This document shows positions 51,430 to 63,520 of a stretch of DNA of 64,000 bases, one piece after another (positions within the stretch are counted from its first letter, which is position 1; each line of letters begins with the position of its first letter). This DNA comes from Hemibagrus wyckioides (taxonomy: Eukaryota > Chordata > Actinopteri > Siluriformes > Bagridae), in assembly GCF_019097595.1 (NCBI RefSeq), contig NC_080720.1:26740852-26804851 (forward strand), given 5' to 3'. Position numbers and translations under genes: made by a program. The notes beneath the pieces were generated by a model that saw nothing but the letters and a program-made list of their open reading frames with translations, searched no databases and was not told the origin of the DNA.

Positions 51430-51790
51430 CCTGATGCAGCTGATTTTTGCTATTGTGCCCCATACAACTCAAGGTGTGATAAGTTGTGTGTTCTGAGATG
51501 CTTGTCTGCTCACCACGGTTGTAAAGACTGATTATTTCAGTTGCCAAAGCTTTCTGTCAGCTCAAGTCTCCTTTGAGCTCTCTCATCAACAAGGCATATC
51601 CTACAGCAGTAATGATTTTTGTGTTTCACACCACTCTGCCTGAACTCTTTTCAATGTTGTTTGTAAAAATCCTAGATCCTACGTTTCTAAAATATTTAAA
51701 CCAGCCCATCTGGCACCAACAACCAATCACATTTTCCCCATAATGATGTTTTATGTGAACATGTTTGATTTAATGTGAACATCTGTTTGA
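51430..51790 (-). pseudogene. Tc1-like transposase N-terminal remnant
   Basis: The plus strand shows AGTTGTGTGTTCTGAGATGC, CACGGTTGTAAAGACTGATT, ATTTCAGTTGCC, CATCAACAAGGCATATCCTA and CCAGCCCATCTGGCACCAAC. Reversed, this is the helix-turn-helix half of the family also seen at 3885-4010 and related to 33430-34240. All frames are broken. Confidence 0.65.
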
Positions 51791-51829
51791 TTTTATACAG
51801 GATTTAGCTGATTGGATCCTTGAATTCAG

Positions 51830-52155
51830 GGGCATGGTAACTGAGTGGTTAAAACATTTTCCTTGCAGCTTCAGGATTGTGGGCTCGCTTCCTGTTTTTG
51901 CCCTGTGTTTGTGGATTTTGCGTGTTCTCCATGTGCTTCATGAGGTTCCTCCAATTACTCTGGTTTCACCCTTGTGCAAAGACATGTGCTGTGGGCTGAT
52001 TGGCTTCTCAAAGTATGTTGTGATTGTGCCCAGGTTGGCACCCGGCCCAGGACACCCCCTGGCACCTTCATGGCCTTTAGTCCCTTAGGCTTCAGGTTCC
52101 CCTTGACCCTGTGTAAGATAAATGGTACAGAACATGGACGGATGGATAACTGAAT
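51830..52155 (+). repeat. Near full-length SINE copy
   Basis: A-box-like GGTAACTGAGTGGTTAAAAC and a degenerate B box at the head. The body follows: GTGTTTGTGGATTTTGCGTG, TTCTCCATGTGCTTCATGAG, TTCCTCCAATTACTCTGG, GCAAAGACATGTGCTGTGGG, CTGATTGGCTTCTC and GACCCTGTGTAAGATAAATG. Confidence 0.75.
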
Positions 52156-52639
52156 AACTGAGCAGTTGTGCAGATGATCTTAATAATCTGGTTGGTGAAT
52201 GTAAAGTGATGTGACACTGTTAGTGTAACTAGAGCCATTTTGTTTTGCAATTAAATGCAAAAATGAAAAATCCTCACATTTATGGCAATAAATATAATTT
52301 CCACAGATTTTTTTTTTTTCTTTTATGGTATCAAAGTTAGAGAAACTTTTACTCATAAGTACAAAGCCATTTTAGTTACAAGCATATTGTGATGCTGAGG
52401 AGCTCTTGTGTGGAAATTCATATTCAGCAGAGCCTCAGCCCTGCCTTTCCAGTCTCGAAGATGGCAATAATTCAGCTATCAATCTGTCCATATTTGTCAC
52501 CTAATTTAGAATGAATGGCCTATTACAAGTTTATGATTTAGGCTGCTTTATGCTGACACACACGCACACACATGCAAAGACACATTTCAAGTGCTTTTAT
52601 GTCTCTAAGGCCAATCATCAATTCCCAGAATGCAGGAAC

Positions 52640-52844
<205 letters not shown>

Positions 52845-52918
<74 letters not shown>
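52845..52918. repeat. TA then TG microsatellite
   Basis: About 24 TA units followed by about 12 TG units, directly after the inverted repeat. Confidence 0.95.
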
Positions 52919-53540
52919 TTTCCTGTCCTTGAGCAGTTGTTCGGAATGTGTAGTTGCAGGTAGCCTTGGGCTGAATCAGAGCAGCAGATGCTACAGTAGA
53001 GCTGTAGGGCTCCTCATCTGCTCTCTCTCTTTTTCTCTCTCTTTGTTTTTCTAGAAAATGACTGTAAGTCCTGTTACAAACTCCAATTAGCATTTGAAAG
53101 AAGCAAGACTATGATTCTAATGTCCTCTTTAGCCCCATTTGTTTGTTTATGTGTCTGAAAAACCCTACACATTCTCCAAGGCAGCAAAACTACTTCAAAA
53201 GACAAATTAGGGAAAACTTCTATACCCTAAAGCATGTGTGAATGATCTAACCGTAATTTGCTGGAGTTTTGTGGAACAGCTCTACTGGTGGTCATAGTGG
53301 AGTGGTCAATACTCAGAATACCCAGCTGTGAAGAAGCAAGGTTAGGGCTGATTTCTTTCTAGCCCAGGCTGTAGATTTCGTTAACAGCGACAGTTGTTTT
53401 GATTTCCTTTAACAGCTCATCACTGACACATCTGTAACACATCAGTGAGCAGATTCAGCCACAAGTCTAATGAACTTAAACAAAGTGCTGTATTTAAACT
53501 ATAATGATGCCTTAGGAGGAAATATTAAACAAACTAAGCA

Positions 53541-53604
53541 AATTGGTGGTGAAAGACAATACTAACATCTGAATCTGTTTAATGCTTTAAATATTCAGAT
53601 TCAG

Positions 53605-53688
<84 letters not shown>

Positions 53689-53773
53689 GTCTTTCTGAGC
53701 AGACTGGTGGTGAAAGACAATAATACCAACATCTGTATCTCAATCTGTTTAATTATTCAGATCTGTATGTGGA

Positions 53774-53871
<98 letters not shown>

Positions 53872-53872
53872 A
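53541..53872. repeat. Two tandem copies of a TTTC-microsatellite block
   Basis: GGTGGTGAAAGACAATACTA...ATTCAGATCT followed by TTTC units (53608-53693) is repeated as GGTGGTGAAAGACAATAATA...ATTCAGATCT followed by TTTC units (53777-53871). The flank was therefore duplicated together with its microsatellite. Confidence 0.85.
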
Positions 53873-54716
53873 CATTCACACAGGTTATCAGTTTTGTTTG
53901 TACCTGCTTACAGAATTTGTACCAAATGCACAAACCTCTCGCCTAATTTTTAAAAGCCCCATGACCTCGACCAGGCAATTACTGATGCAGTAATGTTACA
54001 TGATGCAGTAATGTTATAAAAGCATCACTGTAAATGCATTGCTCACATTAATGAACGTGGTCTTTCTTTGACCCGCAGCATCATATCTGACCTCTTGCTC
54101 GCATGAAAAGTAAAAAACCTCTCGTCGGATGCACACCTCTAGTCTCATCTGGGTGTCAAGTGAAGCTTGAAAGCTTTCTGAACTAATTTCCTACTACCTA
54201 TGAATCTGTTCATTTTACCTGTTCATACGGAGCATGTGTTTGTATCCTGTTACAGTGTTTTTTAAATGACACAAAAGGACAGATGAACCATAAGTTTAGG
54301 ATTTTTGAGGTATGAATGAAATGTTTAGAACTCAGAGGACATGTGGCATGAAAAAAATTATTGCAAATGTAGCTGTATGTCTGTGTTTAAGTGTGTAAAG
54401 GATTTCCTGCATAATTTTTTACATTTTTTTTCTTTTTTTTCATGACAAAAGACATTGTAGACAAACAAAACAACAAATACAAGAACAAATGACGAGAAGA
54501 CAGGACTTAAGTGACCCATGTGCAATGTCTGTGTTTGTTTCCAAAAGTGCATTGGGGCAATGGGTGGAGGGGTTGTTTTTGGAAAAGAGAAAGATGGGAG
54601 CAAAGAGGGAGGACACAGAAGAAAGAGAAGAAAAAAATAAAAAAATAAAAATAATAATACAATGAAGGGAGGAGAGAAAGAGGGTGAAAAGAAAACAAGA
54701 AGAAAGAGAAAAAAAA

Positions 54717-54745
54717 GTAAGTAAATAAATAAATAAATAAATGAA

Positions 54746-54780
<35 letters not shown>

Positions 54781-54782
54781 AT
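54717..54782. repeat. AAAT microsatellite
   Basis: About sixteen AAAT units with one GAAT variant. Confidence 0.95.
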
Positions 54783-55587
54783 ATTTTTTAATTGATTTAT
54801 TCCTGCATAATTCCTATTATATCATTGATGCATAATTATGCATTGCTCAGAAATAACCGTTAAATACCACTTAATAATATTTGTTAGCTTTGGTTGACTA
54901 TATGTTATTATATATCTGTTATTATATTCTATTTTTTCTGTGTTCATTGTTGCACTTTGGGATGAGTAATTAAGGAAATTTTACTACATTTTATCACAAG
55001 TATTTAATATGTAAGTGACAAAGAACCTTGAACCTAGATTCAGTGTTGGAACAATTAATAGATTTGATTTTAGCCTTTTACATCAACACCAGCTTTCCCT
55101 GACTGTTAATAATCAGGATATTCCCAGATATACAATCATCAAAAGCCATAATCTTTAAGTCTTTCTCTGTCCATTTTCCTTATCCTGCCTGCCCGCAGCC
55201 TCACTGTGTCTCAGAGTATTATTGTATTTTCACTTTTTGTGTTTCTTTTCGAAACATGTTTGTGAGTGTGTGTGTGTGTGTGTATTCTTTGACCCCCAGC
55301 ACCTTTTAACACAACAATATCCATTCACTCCAGCACATTTTGACACGTTTTTCTGCACTGAATCACACCCGAGAGTGAGATATATCTATGCTGCAGGGAA
55401 TAAATCTGTGGCATTTTGACACTGACCGCAACACTTTGCAGCATTACAATACAATGTCACGCACTGCCAAGATCAGCCAATCATTTATGACGTCTCAGAT
55501 ATAAGAGGTCAGAGGTTATGAGAGATGTCAACAAGTCTGTCAGAGCTTGGGGGCAAAACACGTGGGTGTTTATATGTGGGTGTTTGT

Positions 55588-55590
<3 letters not shown>

Positions 55591-55633
<43 letters not shown>
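55591..55633. repeat. AG microsatellite
   Basis: (AG)21 run. Confidence 0.95.
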
Positions 55634-55637
<4 letters not shown>

Positions 55638-56407
55638 TTGAAAATCTTCCAAACAAGCAAGCTATGTCAGGCTGTGTGACATGCCGATATCTCATATGTT
55701 TGGCATAGTGTGTGTGTAGATGGTGAACAATTTTTGTGTGATTAAGACAGTGACAGCTCGGTGTTTCAACTGAGTGTTGTTTCTCTTTCAAAGAATAACA
55801 TCACATACTGAATAACAGATTATTGCCTAGTTGTCAGAGGAGGAAATAGTTGAAAGTGAGTAAGATACAGGCGGAAAACAGGACATACAGCCTAACAAGA
55901 TAAAGAAACTCTTTGTGTTAAGAAGTAATTGGTAGAAGTGCAGTCAGTCAGTCTTAGATTAGAGGAATAACAGGTCTGACAGACGGAAATCAATCAAATA
56001 CACATCAGTCTGTAAAAGACTTGTGCTGTTGAACTTAATTTTATAGCCACAGAGTATAAAATGCCACAGAGTTTCCTGAAGTGAGTTTGAGTTCGTATAT
56101 AGAAATGCAATTTTTTTCCCTTACTTTATAACAGTAAATGTAAAATCATGCACTAATGTCTTATTTAATATGAACTAATGATGACTTAAGGCATGAGCTG
56201 ATCACCAACTACTGATGAGTTAAGGCATGAGCTAATGAAGAGTTAACCTTAATTATGACATGAGTCTTATGCATGAATAACGACCAACTTAAGTACATGT
56301 TAATACATGTGTGTTAGTTAGTGTATTAATGAACACATAGGAGTTAAACTAAGTTATACATGCTCTATAAGAAAGAATATGAATTACTGTATATACATGG
56401 GACTGGT

Positions 56408-56690
56408 TTATCCATCCATCCATTTTCTGTACTCTTTATCTTGGAGTCTGGAGTCTATCCAAGGGGACAAACGATGCAAGGTGGGAGACAGCCTGGACAG
56501 CGTGCCAATCCATCACAGGGCACAATTAACACACACACACACACACACACAATTAAGAGGATGAGGACTCCAGAATACCCAGAGGTAACTCCCAAATGAT
56601 AGGGAAAACATATACATGAAGGGCAGAGAAGGAAACCGAACCCTTAACCCTAGAGGTAAGAGGCAAACGTGCTATCCACTAATCAATCAA
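56408..56690 (-). repeat. SINE copy, reverse orientation
   Basis: The plus strand begins with the tail (TTATCCATCCATCCATTTTC), then TGGAGTCTATCCAAGGGGAC, CCAATCCATCACAGGGCACA and a CA run (56528-56552). It ends with GAACCCTTAACCCTAGAGGT and AACGTGCTATCCACTAATC, the reversed B and A boxes. Confidence 0.8.
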
Positions 56691-57186
56691 TAGTTCAAAC
56701 TATTTCTGTTTGTAAAGGCACATAATATTTTCCAACACATATTAATTAGTACTATTTCTCAAAATGTTAACAAGCTGCATTTGTATTTGGTTTCATCCCT
56801 TAAAGCACACATGAAACATACTGAAGCTCAGCCATTACATCACTTTCTATATGACGTTTTTTTGTATTGACAAAGCCATTAGCGCACAGAGCATCACGTT
56901 CGCCTCCATTTTCTAACACAATGCCATTATTGATTGATGAGTATTTAGACAAGTGTTTGAATGAGCGTCACCAAACAATCAATCAGATGTCAAACTGGAA
57001 AACGTGCTGTTACAGTGAAGCAGAGTGTGTACGCATGTTCAGGGTATTTACCCAGCGTTGCTCCAGATAACACACAACTCATTAGCCACAGCATTCACCA
57101 AGGGCCGTTCAGTGAAGTGAGTGCTATTTTCATTTCCTCAGTCTTTAACTACATAATGAAGAGTCGTCTACACACAAGAATGCACA

Positions 57187-57212
57187 CACGCACACACACA
57201 CACACACACACA
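57187..57212. repeat. CA microsatellite
   Basis: CA run of about 13 units. Confidence 0.9.
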
Positions 57213-59389
57213 GTTTGCTACATTTGCAGTAACTAAAGGAGATTTGATTGAAAGTAGCTGGGTTGAAACTAGATGAAAGTGCTGATCGAAAGTAGCTGGG
57301 TTGATATGCTTTGAAGTAGGGCACCATTAGAGTGCTGTGAGATTTGCGTTATGATCCATGCTGAGCAAGGCCAAGGAGTTCTTCAGCTCCTGAGCTCTCC
57401 GTCAGCCTTCATGTGCCCAGCTATTTACATGTTGCTGAGTAAGGTGCAGTGCTGCATTTGTGCCAGGACGACTTCAAAAGGCTCACAGATTTACCGCCGG
57501 TCCAGAAATATAATCTCTAAATCCCGTTACTGTGGCCAGCTTTGGCTTTGAAGCTGCAGGCAATGCAATACAGCAACCATCACTGGCATCGTTATTAAGC
57601 CTCTTTAAACCAATGTGCAAATCTGTTTGATACTACCACGGGAACATAATAACAAATCAGCATCATTTGAGTGGAAAAGTCTTAAATGGACATGTCCAAA
57701 AGTAAAGGCTTTGTCTATCGGTAAACCCTTAAAAAACACGAACAAACAAAAACAACAACAACAACAACAACAACAAAAAAAACTGTCCATTTATTGTGCT
57801 GCCATGAACTGGCATCTCATCCAAGGTGTAGGCTAGGATACGCTCTGGATCCTAACCAGGACAAAGCTGTTGCTAAAAACAGATGAATATTCATGTGAAA
57901 TTGGGAGTTTACCAAATTTATACAGAAAAACATCCTAGTATAAATATCCGTTTATGCCTCATTAAATGAATTATCATTTTATCCTCTTTATCCTGAGGTG
58001 AAGTATGAGAGCCTTGTTTACTCAGTTTTATGGCTCGTCAATTACATTTACATTTATTCATTTAGCAGACACTTTTATCCAAAGCGACATACAAATGAGG
58101 AAATACTGTCCAAGTAAAGGACAATACAATACAAGTAGTGACACCATGCAAGACTTTTGATTTTATTTTTAATTTTTTTTGTGGATGGACCTCGTCTTCT
58201 TCGCAAGCTTCCTTCTTCATTTCCCAACAAATCAGATTTCTTCTGAATCATACTTCTGCAAACTAGCCCACTGCTTGAAGATCTGTGTGAATAGCTAGTG
58301 CGGGGAGGCTTGTGGGTGTTTGGCGAGGTATGTAGATCCACATCTCCCTTAGAGACTCTTCTCTTTCCATAATATGTGCCTTTCTCCTACTTCTGTATTG
58401 CTGTACTCCTATTTATCTCAATTAGAGATATTCTTTCAGTGGAGAGCTGATTATGCTTTAAGATTCATAACGTAACTTGCACTAAAGTTTGGAATTTAAT
58501 TTGTTGGACATCATCCGAGCTGCATTATGTGGTTTCTGATCCCGTTCATACCGCCTCTGGTTTTGTTCTCTCAGGCTGGTGGTGATGATGATGTTGGCAC
58601 AATATTCCATCTCGGTCGTTCTTTTCAGCCAAGGCAATGAAAAGTTATTTGAACGAAATATTCACTGATCGGTGCTGCGCTTGAAATGGAGTTTGATTAA
58701 AGTAATAGTCAGTATCATTTACATGGCTAATATTAACTGAAAGCTACTAGTACGCATTAGCTAAATCATCTGGTATCATTTAGCAAGACTAGCTTGCATT
58801 ATTTCTATATATGGATATATCTGGCATTCCGCTTCATGTCAGACGTGATGGATTAATGAGAAGGATTAATGAGTCAGGCTTCATTTTCTGGCAGGACTTG
58901 ACAGACATTTCACACTTAGCTAACAAACGAGAATGTAACTGGACAGTGAAAGGGAATGTTTATCCTGAAGTGCTAAACTCTGGAGGATTTGTTCAATTTT
59001 CTATTTAAGATGAACATGTTTTGATTGTGTCACTCAATCTACACTCTGTTTTGAATAATGATCTCATTTGTTAAGGCATTCTAGACTTCAAAGTGCTGTA
59101 AAGGGAATTGTGTTTGACATAATAGCTGGAACAGTTGTAATTGTAGTTGAATCACTTTCCTTTTCTTCTTAACTCTCCTGCTGCTATGAGGTACATCTTG
59201 CGCAGTGCAGATTCCTTCAGTCATTCTGCCATGTTCAAGCTTGCTGTTGTATTGTTGGATTTCAGGAAACTAATCCATTAATAAAACACTAAGATAATGC
59301 ACTGATTAGAGTAAATAGACTTTATGTAATCATGAGCTATAGAATTTGCAGAGTGCAGCCTTCCATATACTGTCTTGTTCATTCAGTTT
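57213..59389. other. No gene; small repeats
   Basis: Contains a duplicated phrase (GAAAGTAGCTGGGTTGA at 57251-57267 and 57289-57305), a CAA microsatellite (57750-57777), a SINE tail (57800-57890, CGCTCTGGATCCTAACCAGG) and a tRNA-SINE tail (58030-58095, CATTTAGCAGACACTTTTAT). No exon was recognised. Confidence 0.5.
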
Positions 59390-59781
59390 GATTGGCTGGG
59401 TAGGTACCAGAATGATCATAGTGATTGGATTACTGTGGGTAAAAGCCCAAAGTGAGGTTTTGTATTTCGCTGAGGTGTACTAATTTGGCCTGGGGGTCTG
59501 ACCCATTTTTTGGCACACTAAGAGACTTTAGTACTAGTCTAAAATTGAAACACGCTCATTGGCACATGTTCCATGCTGCATATGATAACATTCCCACACT
59601 CTGTGCGCGAGTAAAGAATAGGAGGATACAGCTGCGTTGCCAGTCCCAAGTCTCATAGTGAGCCAAAAATGGGTCAGAACCCCAGGCCAGATGAGTGCAA
59701 CTCAGTGAAGCACAAAACCGCCCTCATAAGCCTAATCCAATCATTACAATCTTTCCAGCACCTGACGAATCAATCAGAATG
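59390..59781. mobile_element. Foldback element with about 137-bp inverted arms
   Basis: The left arm (59390-59527) and right arm (59645-59781) are imperfect inverted repeats. Examples are GGCCTGGGGGTCTGACCCAT on the left against GGCCTGGGGTTCTGACCCAT on the reversed right, and ATAGTGATTGGATTACT against GTAATGATTGGATTAGG. The spacer is about 117 bp and has no open frame. This is the form of a foldback MITE. Confidence 0.85.
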
Positions 59782-60276
59782 TTTTTCTGGGTCATAAACA
59801 CTAACAGATCACATGACTCCATGGCATCCGGTACATTCTTGCTTGCATTTTGACATGCCTGCTACCAGTTTCTGGCAGAAGAGCTTGAAAAAGAAAAAGA
59901 AAATGCAGACCTCAAATTGTGAGCGTTTTATCTAAAAGAGGACACCCGCGTTCTTCCAAAGAGTTTTGTGTATACACAAAAGAACAGCGATGTTTTTGTG
60001 ACCAAAAAGAAAATTTCAGGGCAGATGAAAGTTTTACATAATGTACATTTTTCACACCAGTTTGAGACAGACAAAAGAAAAACGTCTAACAGTAGGCATT
60101 AGGCAGAGACTCCAGTGATGCATTCCTAATTTGTGTATAGATGAGAGCTGAGGATTTTTAAATGTGGCATTTACACATGTGGCATTTACACATTTCGATC
60201 CAAAAGCAAACAAAAACTGTGTTTAGCATTCAGAAAATGATAAACAGGTGCATAACAGACACAAAACACACATGGG

Positions 60277-60309
<33 letters not shown>

Positions 60310-61384
60310 AAAGTTTGGGAAGCACAAATCTGGACTTTTCGAACTGATATAAAGTAGCAATCTTTGTCTGTTTTAATGTCTCTTCATGACAAGAGAGTGA
60401 GACAGATAGATTGTGACTAAGAACAAGTGAGAGGCAGGAAGCCTTCAGCCTTCCAACTGAACACACTTTCCAGTGTACTGAATGCTAGAGCATTTTCTCA
60501 GCTGATTCATCACCAGCACACTTTGCCATCCTCAGCGTAGGCTGTGTCTAACACCACCTGTGGCTGAGGTGTTTGTGTGGCTCACAAAGCATCAGATTCG
60601 TCATTAGCCCTGAGAATTTTCTCCTGATGTGCTTGGCTTTGTGTAAGAGATCTGCATTCCACTTGTAAGAGTAAGAGTCACACTGCAGCACACACATACA
60701 CACACACACACACATGCACACACACACACTGAGCAGCGCAGCAGCAGCAGTGGACAAATCGTTAGCCCTGACAGCCAAGACAAGCCATGTAACAGTAATG
60801 TTTCTAAATGATACTGAAGCTGCTGGTCTCCAGAGATTTTCACAAAGAATGGTACAAAAACAAAAAAGCAAAAAAGCAAGCATAAGGTGAGTGTCAGACT
60901 TGTTGATAAGAACAGCAAGATTAGTCAGAGCTGACAGGAAGGCTACAGTAACTCAAAGAACAATTTTTTACAAACATAATGAGGAGAAAAACATCTCAGA
61001 ACACACAATATGTTGAACCTTGAGCCATGTACAGCACCACTTTGGATGCCATTCCTGTCAGCCAACACCTCAATCAGCACTGCACAGTTGAATATTAGAG
61101 GTTTTTTCTATTAGAGGTGAGGTTTTTTTCTGATTTTTATTTGTCTAACTGATCAAATTATTGCACAAATGAATAGCTTGAGGCACGAAGGCACAAAGCA
61201 CCTTGATGCTGCAGCATGTATTCTTCTGTGAATCCCACCATCTGCACCAAAGTCTTCCTCTTGTTGTTCATAGGAACTATTTTTAATAGGTCTGTAACTA
61301 TAAACTATAAAGTATAAACTGTTTGTGACTAAGCATCTATATAATTTTAATGAAAGTAGAGCATTGTGGACACTTTGAATGATC
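59782..61384. other. No gene; two small microsatellites
   Basis: Contains an AG run (60278-60304) and an interrupted CA run (60688-60730). Frames are short and unrecognised. Confidence 0.5.
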
Positions 61385-61615
61385 TCTCCATGCTTCCGGG
61401 TTTAGTCTGTGACTTTGATTTCCTCCCCCTGTTCAAAGACATGTTTTGTAGGCAGATTGGCATCTCTATATTGTCCATAATGTGTGTGTGTGAATGTGAG
61501 TGTGACTGTGCTCTGTGATGGGTTGTTTCCTGTCTTGTGCCCTGAGTCCCCTGGGATAGACTCCAGGCTCCCTGTGACCCTGCGTTGCATAAGCGGTACA
61601 GCAAATGCATGAAGC
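61385..61615 (+). repeat. SINE copy
   Basis: Head lost. Body GATTTCCTCCCCCTGTTCAA, AGACATGTTTTGTAGGCAGA, TTGGCATCTCTATATTGTCC, TGTGATGGGTTGTTTCCTGT, AGACTCCAGGCTCCCTGTGA and CATAAGCGGTACAGCAAATG. The ATGGATGG array starts directly at its 3' end. Confidence 0.8.
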
Positions 61616-62037
61616 GATGGATGGATGGATGGATGGATGGATGGATGGGTGGATGGAGGGATGGATGGATGGATGAAGAGATGGAGGGATGGATAGATTT
61701 ATAGATGGAGGGGTGGATGGAGGGATGGATGGGTGGATGGATGGGGGATGGATGGATAGATGTATAGAGGGAGGGAGGGAGGGAGGATTGGATGGATGGA
61801 TGGATAGATGTATAGATGGAGGGAGGGAGGGAGGATTGGATGGATGGATGGATGTATAAATGGATGGATGGATGGATGGATAGATGTATAAATGGATGTA
61901 TAAATGGATGGATAGATGGATAGATGTATAAATGGATGTATAAATTGATGGATGGATGGATGGATGGATGGGGGGATGGATGGATAGATATATAGATGGA
62001 TTGATAGATGGATGGATGGATGGATAAATGGATGGAA
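61616..62037. repeat. GGAT/GGAG/TAGA compound tetranucleotide array
   Basis: About 420 bp of GATG units with interspersed GAGG, TAGA and TATA variants, in blocks repeated at higher order (for example GGAGGGAGGGAGGGAGGATT occurs twice). The long His/Pro/Ser-rich minus-strand frames across it are artefacts. Confidence 0.97.
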
Positions 62038-63019
62038 ATGCATGCTGACATTTAAACATCTAGATCAAAGATGTGGACATGTCTGTGCTGAACAATACAA
62101 CTCGTATCTCAAATACAAAAGAAAATCTTTCCTCCTTTTCAGTTATTTTCATAGTCTTTGTCATGTATACTACATCATAAGATTGGTGAACGTGTAAGAC
62201 TTAAAAGACTTAAAAATCATACACGAAATCTGATCTAAAGTTTTTAATATATGAAGTCTGATGGCAAAAGCTGCATTGAAGATAAGACACAGTAAAATCA
62301 GCAGATCTGCATTTAAAAGCCGAGCTATGTATCAGCGTGTATCACCACTTTCCAAAAGACAGAGGATTCAGCCTGCAGCTGTTACTGCTGGATCCTGTCT
62401 GCTATCATTTTCAGCCAGTCTTGGGAATGAAGCATTATTCAAATGACATTATTTTTATATTAGAAACAATAGAAGTGATGCGGGAAACCAATACCTATAA
62501 TTTGGTGTATATTCTGCTATTTATGATGTTTAGATTTTGGCACTTCAGGCTCCTTTTAATACAGGCTATGCAATGGTAACGTTTCTAAATAACAGAAACC
62601 GTAGTTGGAAGTAGTCTTAAATGTGAATTTATTGGGGATTTGAACATAAACCACTTCATCTCCTGTGACTCATCTCCTCTGACTCAGAGTGCCACTCATA
62701 GTACATTTCATCAATAGCACTGTAAAGGATGTAAGTCTGAAGTAACAAATAATTTAATTGAGAATTCAGAAGTATCAAGCACACGGTAATCTAGGTAAAC
62801 ATGTCAGTTAATCAGAGTATAAGCATCCGATTAGACCCGAAAGTGTCAGCAAAGAGCATCTGCTCCTGAGAATGTTGTGGGTTATGGGGTAAAAAGCATA
62901 GGATTTGTAAAAGAACACAGTTAACTTGATCAAACAGGTCAAAATCAGAAGAACTTTTAGTCTTTAAACTTTTAATGACTTTTTATAGAGTAAGAACTTT
63001 CCTTTTATCAAAAATCTGT
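62038..63019. other. Nothing recognised
   Basis: AT-rich non-coding DNA with short overlapping frames only. Confidence 0.5.
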
Positions 63020-63310
63020 ACTGTTTATCCTACACAGGGTTATGGGAATCCTGGAGCCTATTACAGGGGACTCTGGGCATAAAGCAGGGGACACCGGGGA
63101 TGTGGTGTCAATCCATCACAAAGCACATTCACACACTATGGACAATTTAATGATGCTAATCAGCTTGAAAGGTGTGCCTTGGGACTAGGGGAGGAAAGTG
63201 AAGTACCTGAAGGAAACCCCTACAGCACATTGAGAACATGAAAACTTTGTGGAATTGAACACCAACCCCGGAGTTTCCCAAGCAAATCTACAAACCACTA
63301 GGGCAATACT
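63020..63310 (-). repeat. SINE copy, reverse orientation
   Basis: TATCCTACACAGGGTTATGG, TCCTGGAGCCTATTACAGGG, GTCAATCCATCACAAAGCAC, ATTCACACACTATGGACAAT, GAAGTACCTGAAGGAAACCC, GTGGAATTGAACACCAACCC and CAAACCACTAGGGC read as a reversed SINE from tail to A box. Confidence 0.8.
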
Positions 63311-63332
63311 ATTCCAGCTATTTCTCTAAAAC

Positions 63333-63520
63333 AGGGGTGTCCAATCATGGCTAGGGCTGGTGTGAGTGCAGGCTTTCATTCCAATCAAGTAAGAGCTGCT
63401 TAATTAATTGATTTTGGGTTTTTTTTTAAAGACTAGGAGAAGTGGCTTTTGATTGGTTGGAATGAAAAATTGCCTCCACACTTGTTCTTTCTGGATTAGA
63501 CTGGACACCTCTGATCTAAA
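63333..63520. mobile_element. Short foldback MITE
   Basis: The left end ACAGGGGTGTCCAATCATGG, with GGCTTTCATTCCAATCAAGT, is mirrored at the right by TTGATTGGTTGGAATGAAAA and ATTAGACTGGACACCTCTGA. It is about 188 bp and non-coding. This resembles a fish MITE that ends in GGGGTGTCCAATC. Confidence 0.75.

Larger units (their letters stand above)
53873..56400. other. No gene; microsatellites only
   Basis: AT-rich DNA with an AAAT microsatellite (54717-54782), a TG run (55267-55284) and an AG run (55591-55633). At 56170-56260 a phrase (AAGGCATGAGCT) is repeated locally. Nothing coding was recognised. Confidence 0.5.

Noticed and set aside
58811..59008. 65-aa plus-strand frame (MDISGIPLHVRRDGL...)
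   Set aside because: Reads like ordinary protein but has no recognisable family, no flanking splice logic and short length; treated as chance.
61347..62059. Minus-strand frames rich in HPSIHPSI repeats
   Set aside because: Translation of the GGAT tetranucleotide array and its SINE seed, with no conserved domain.
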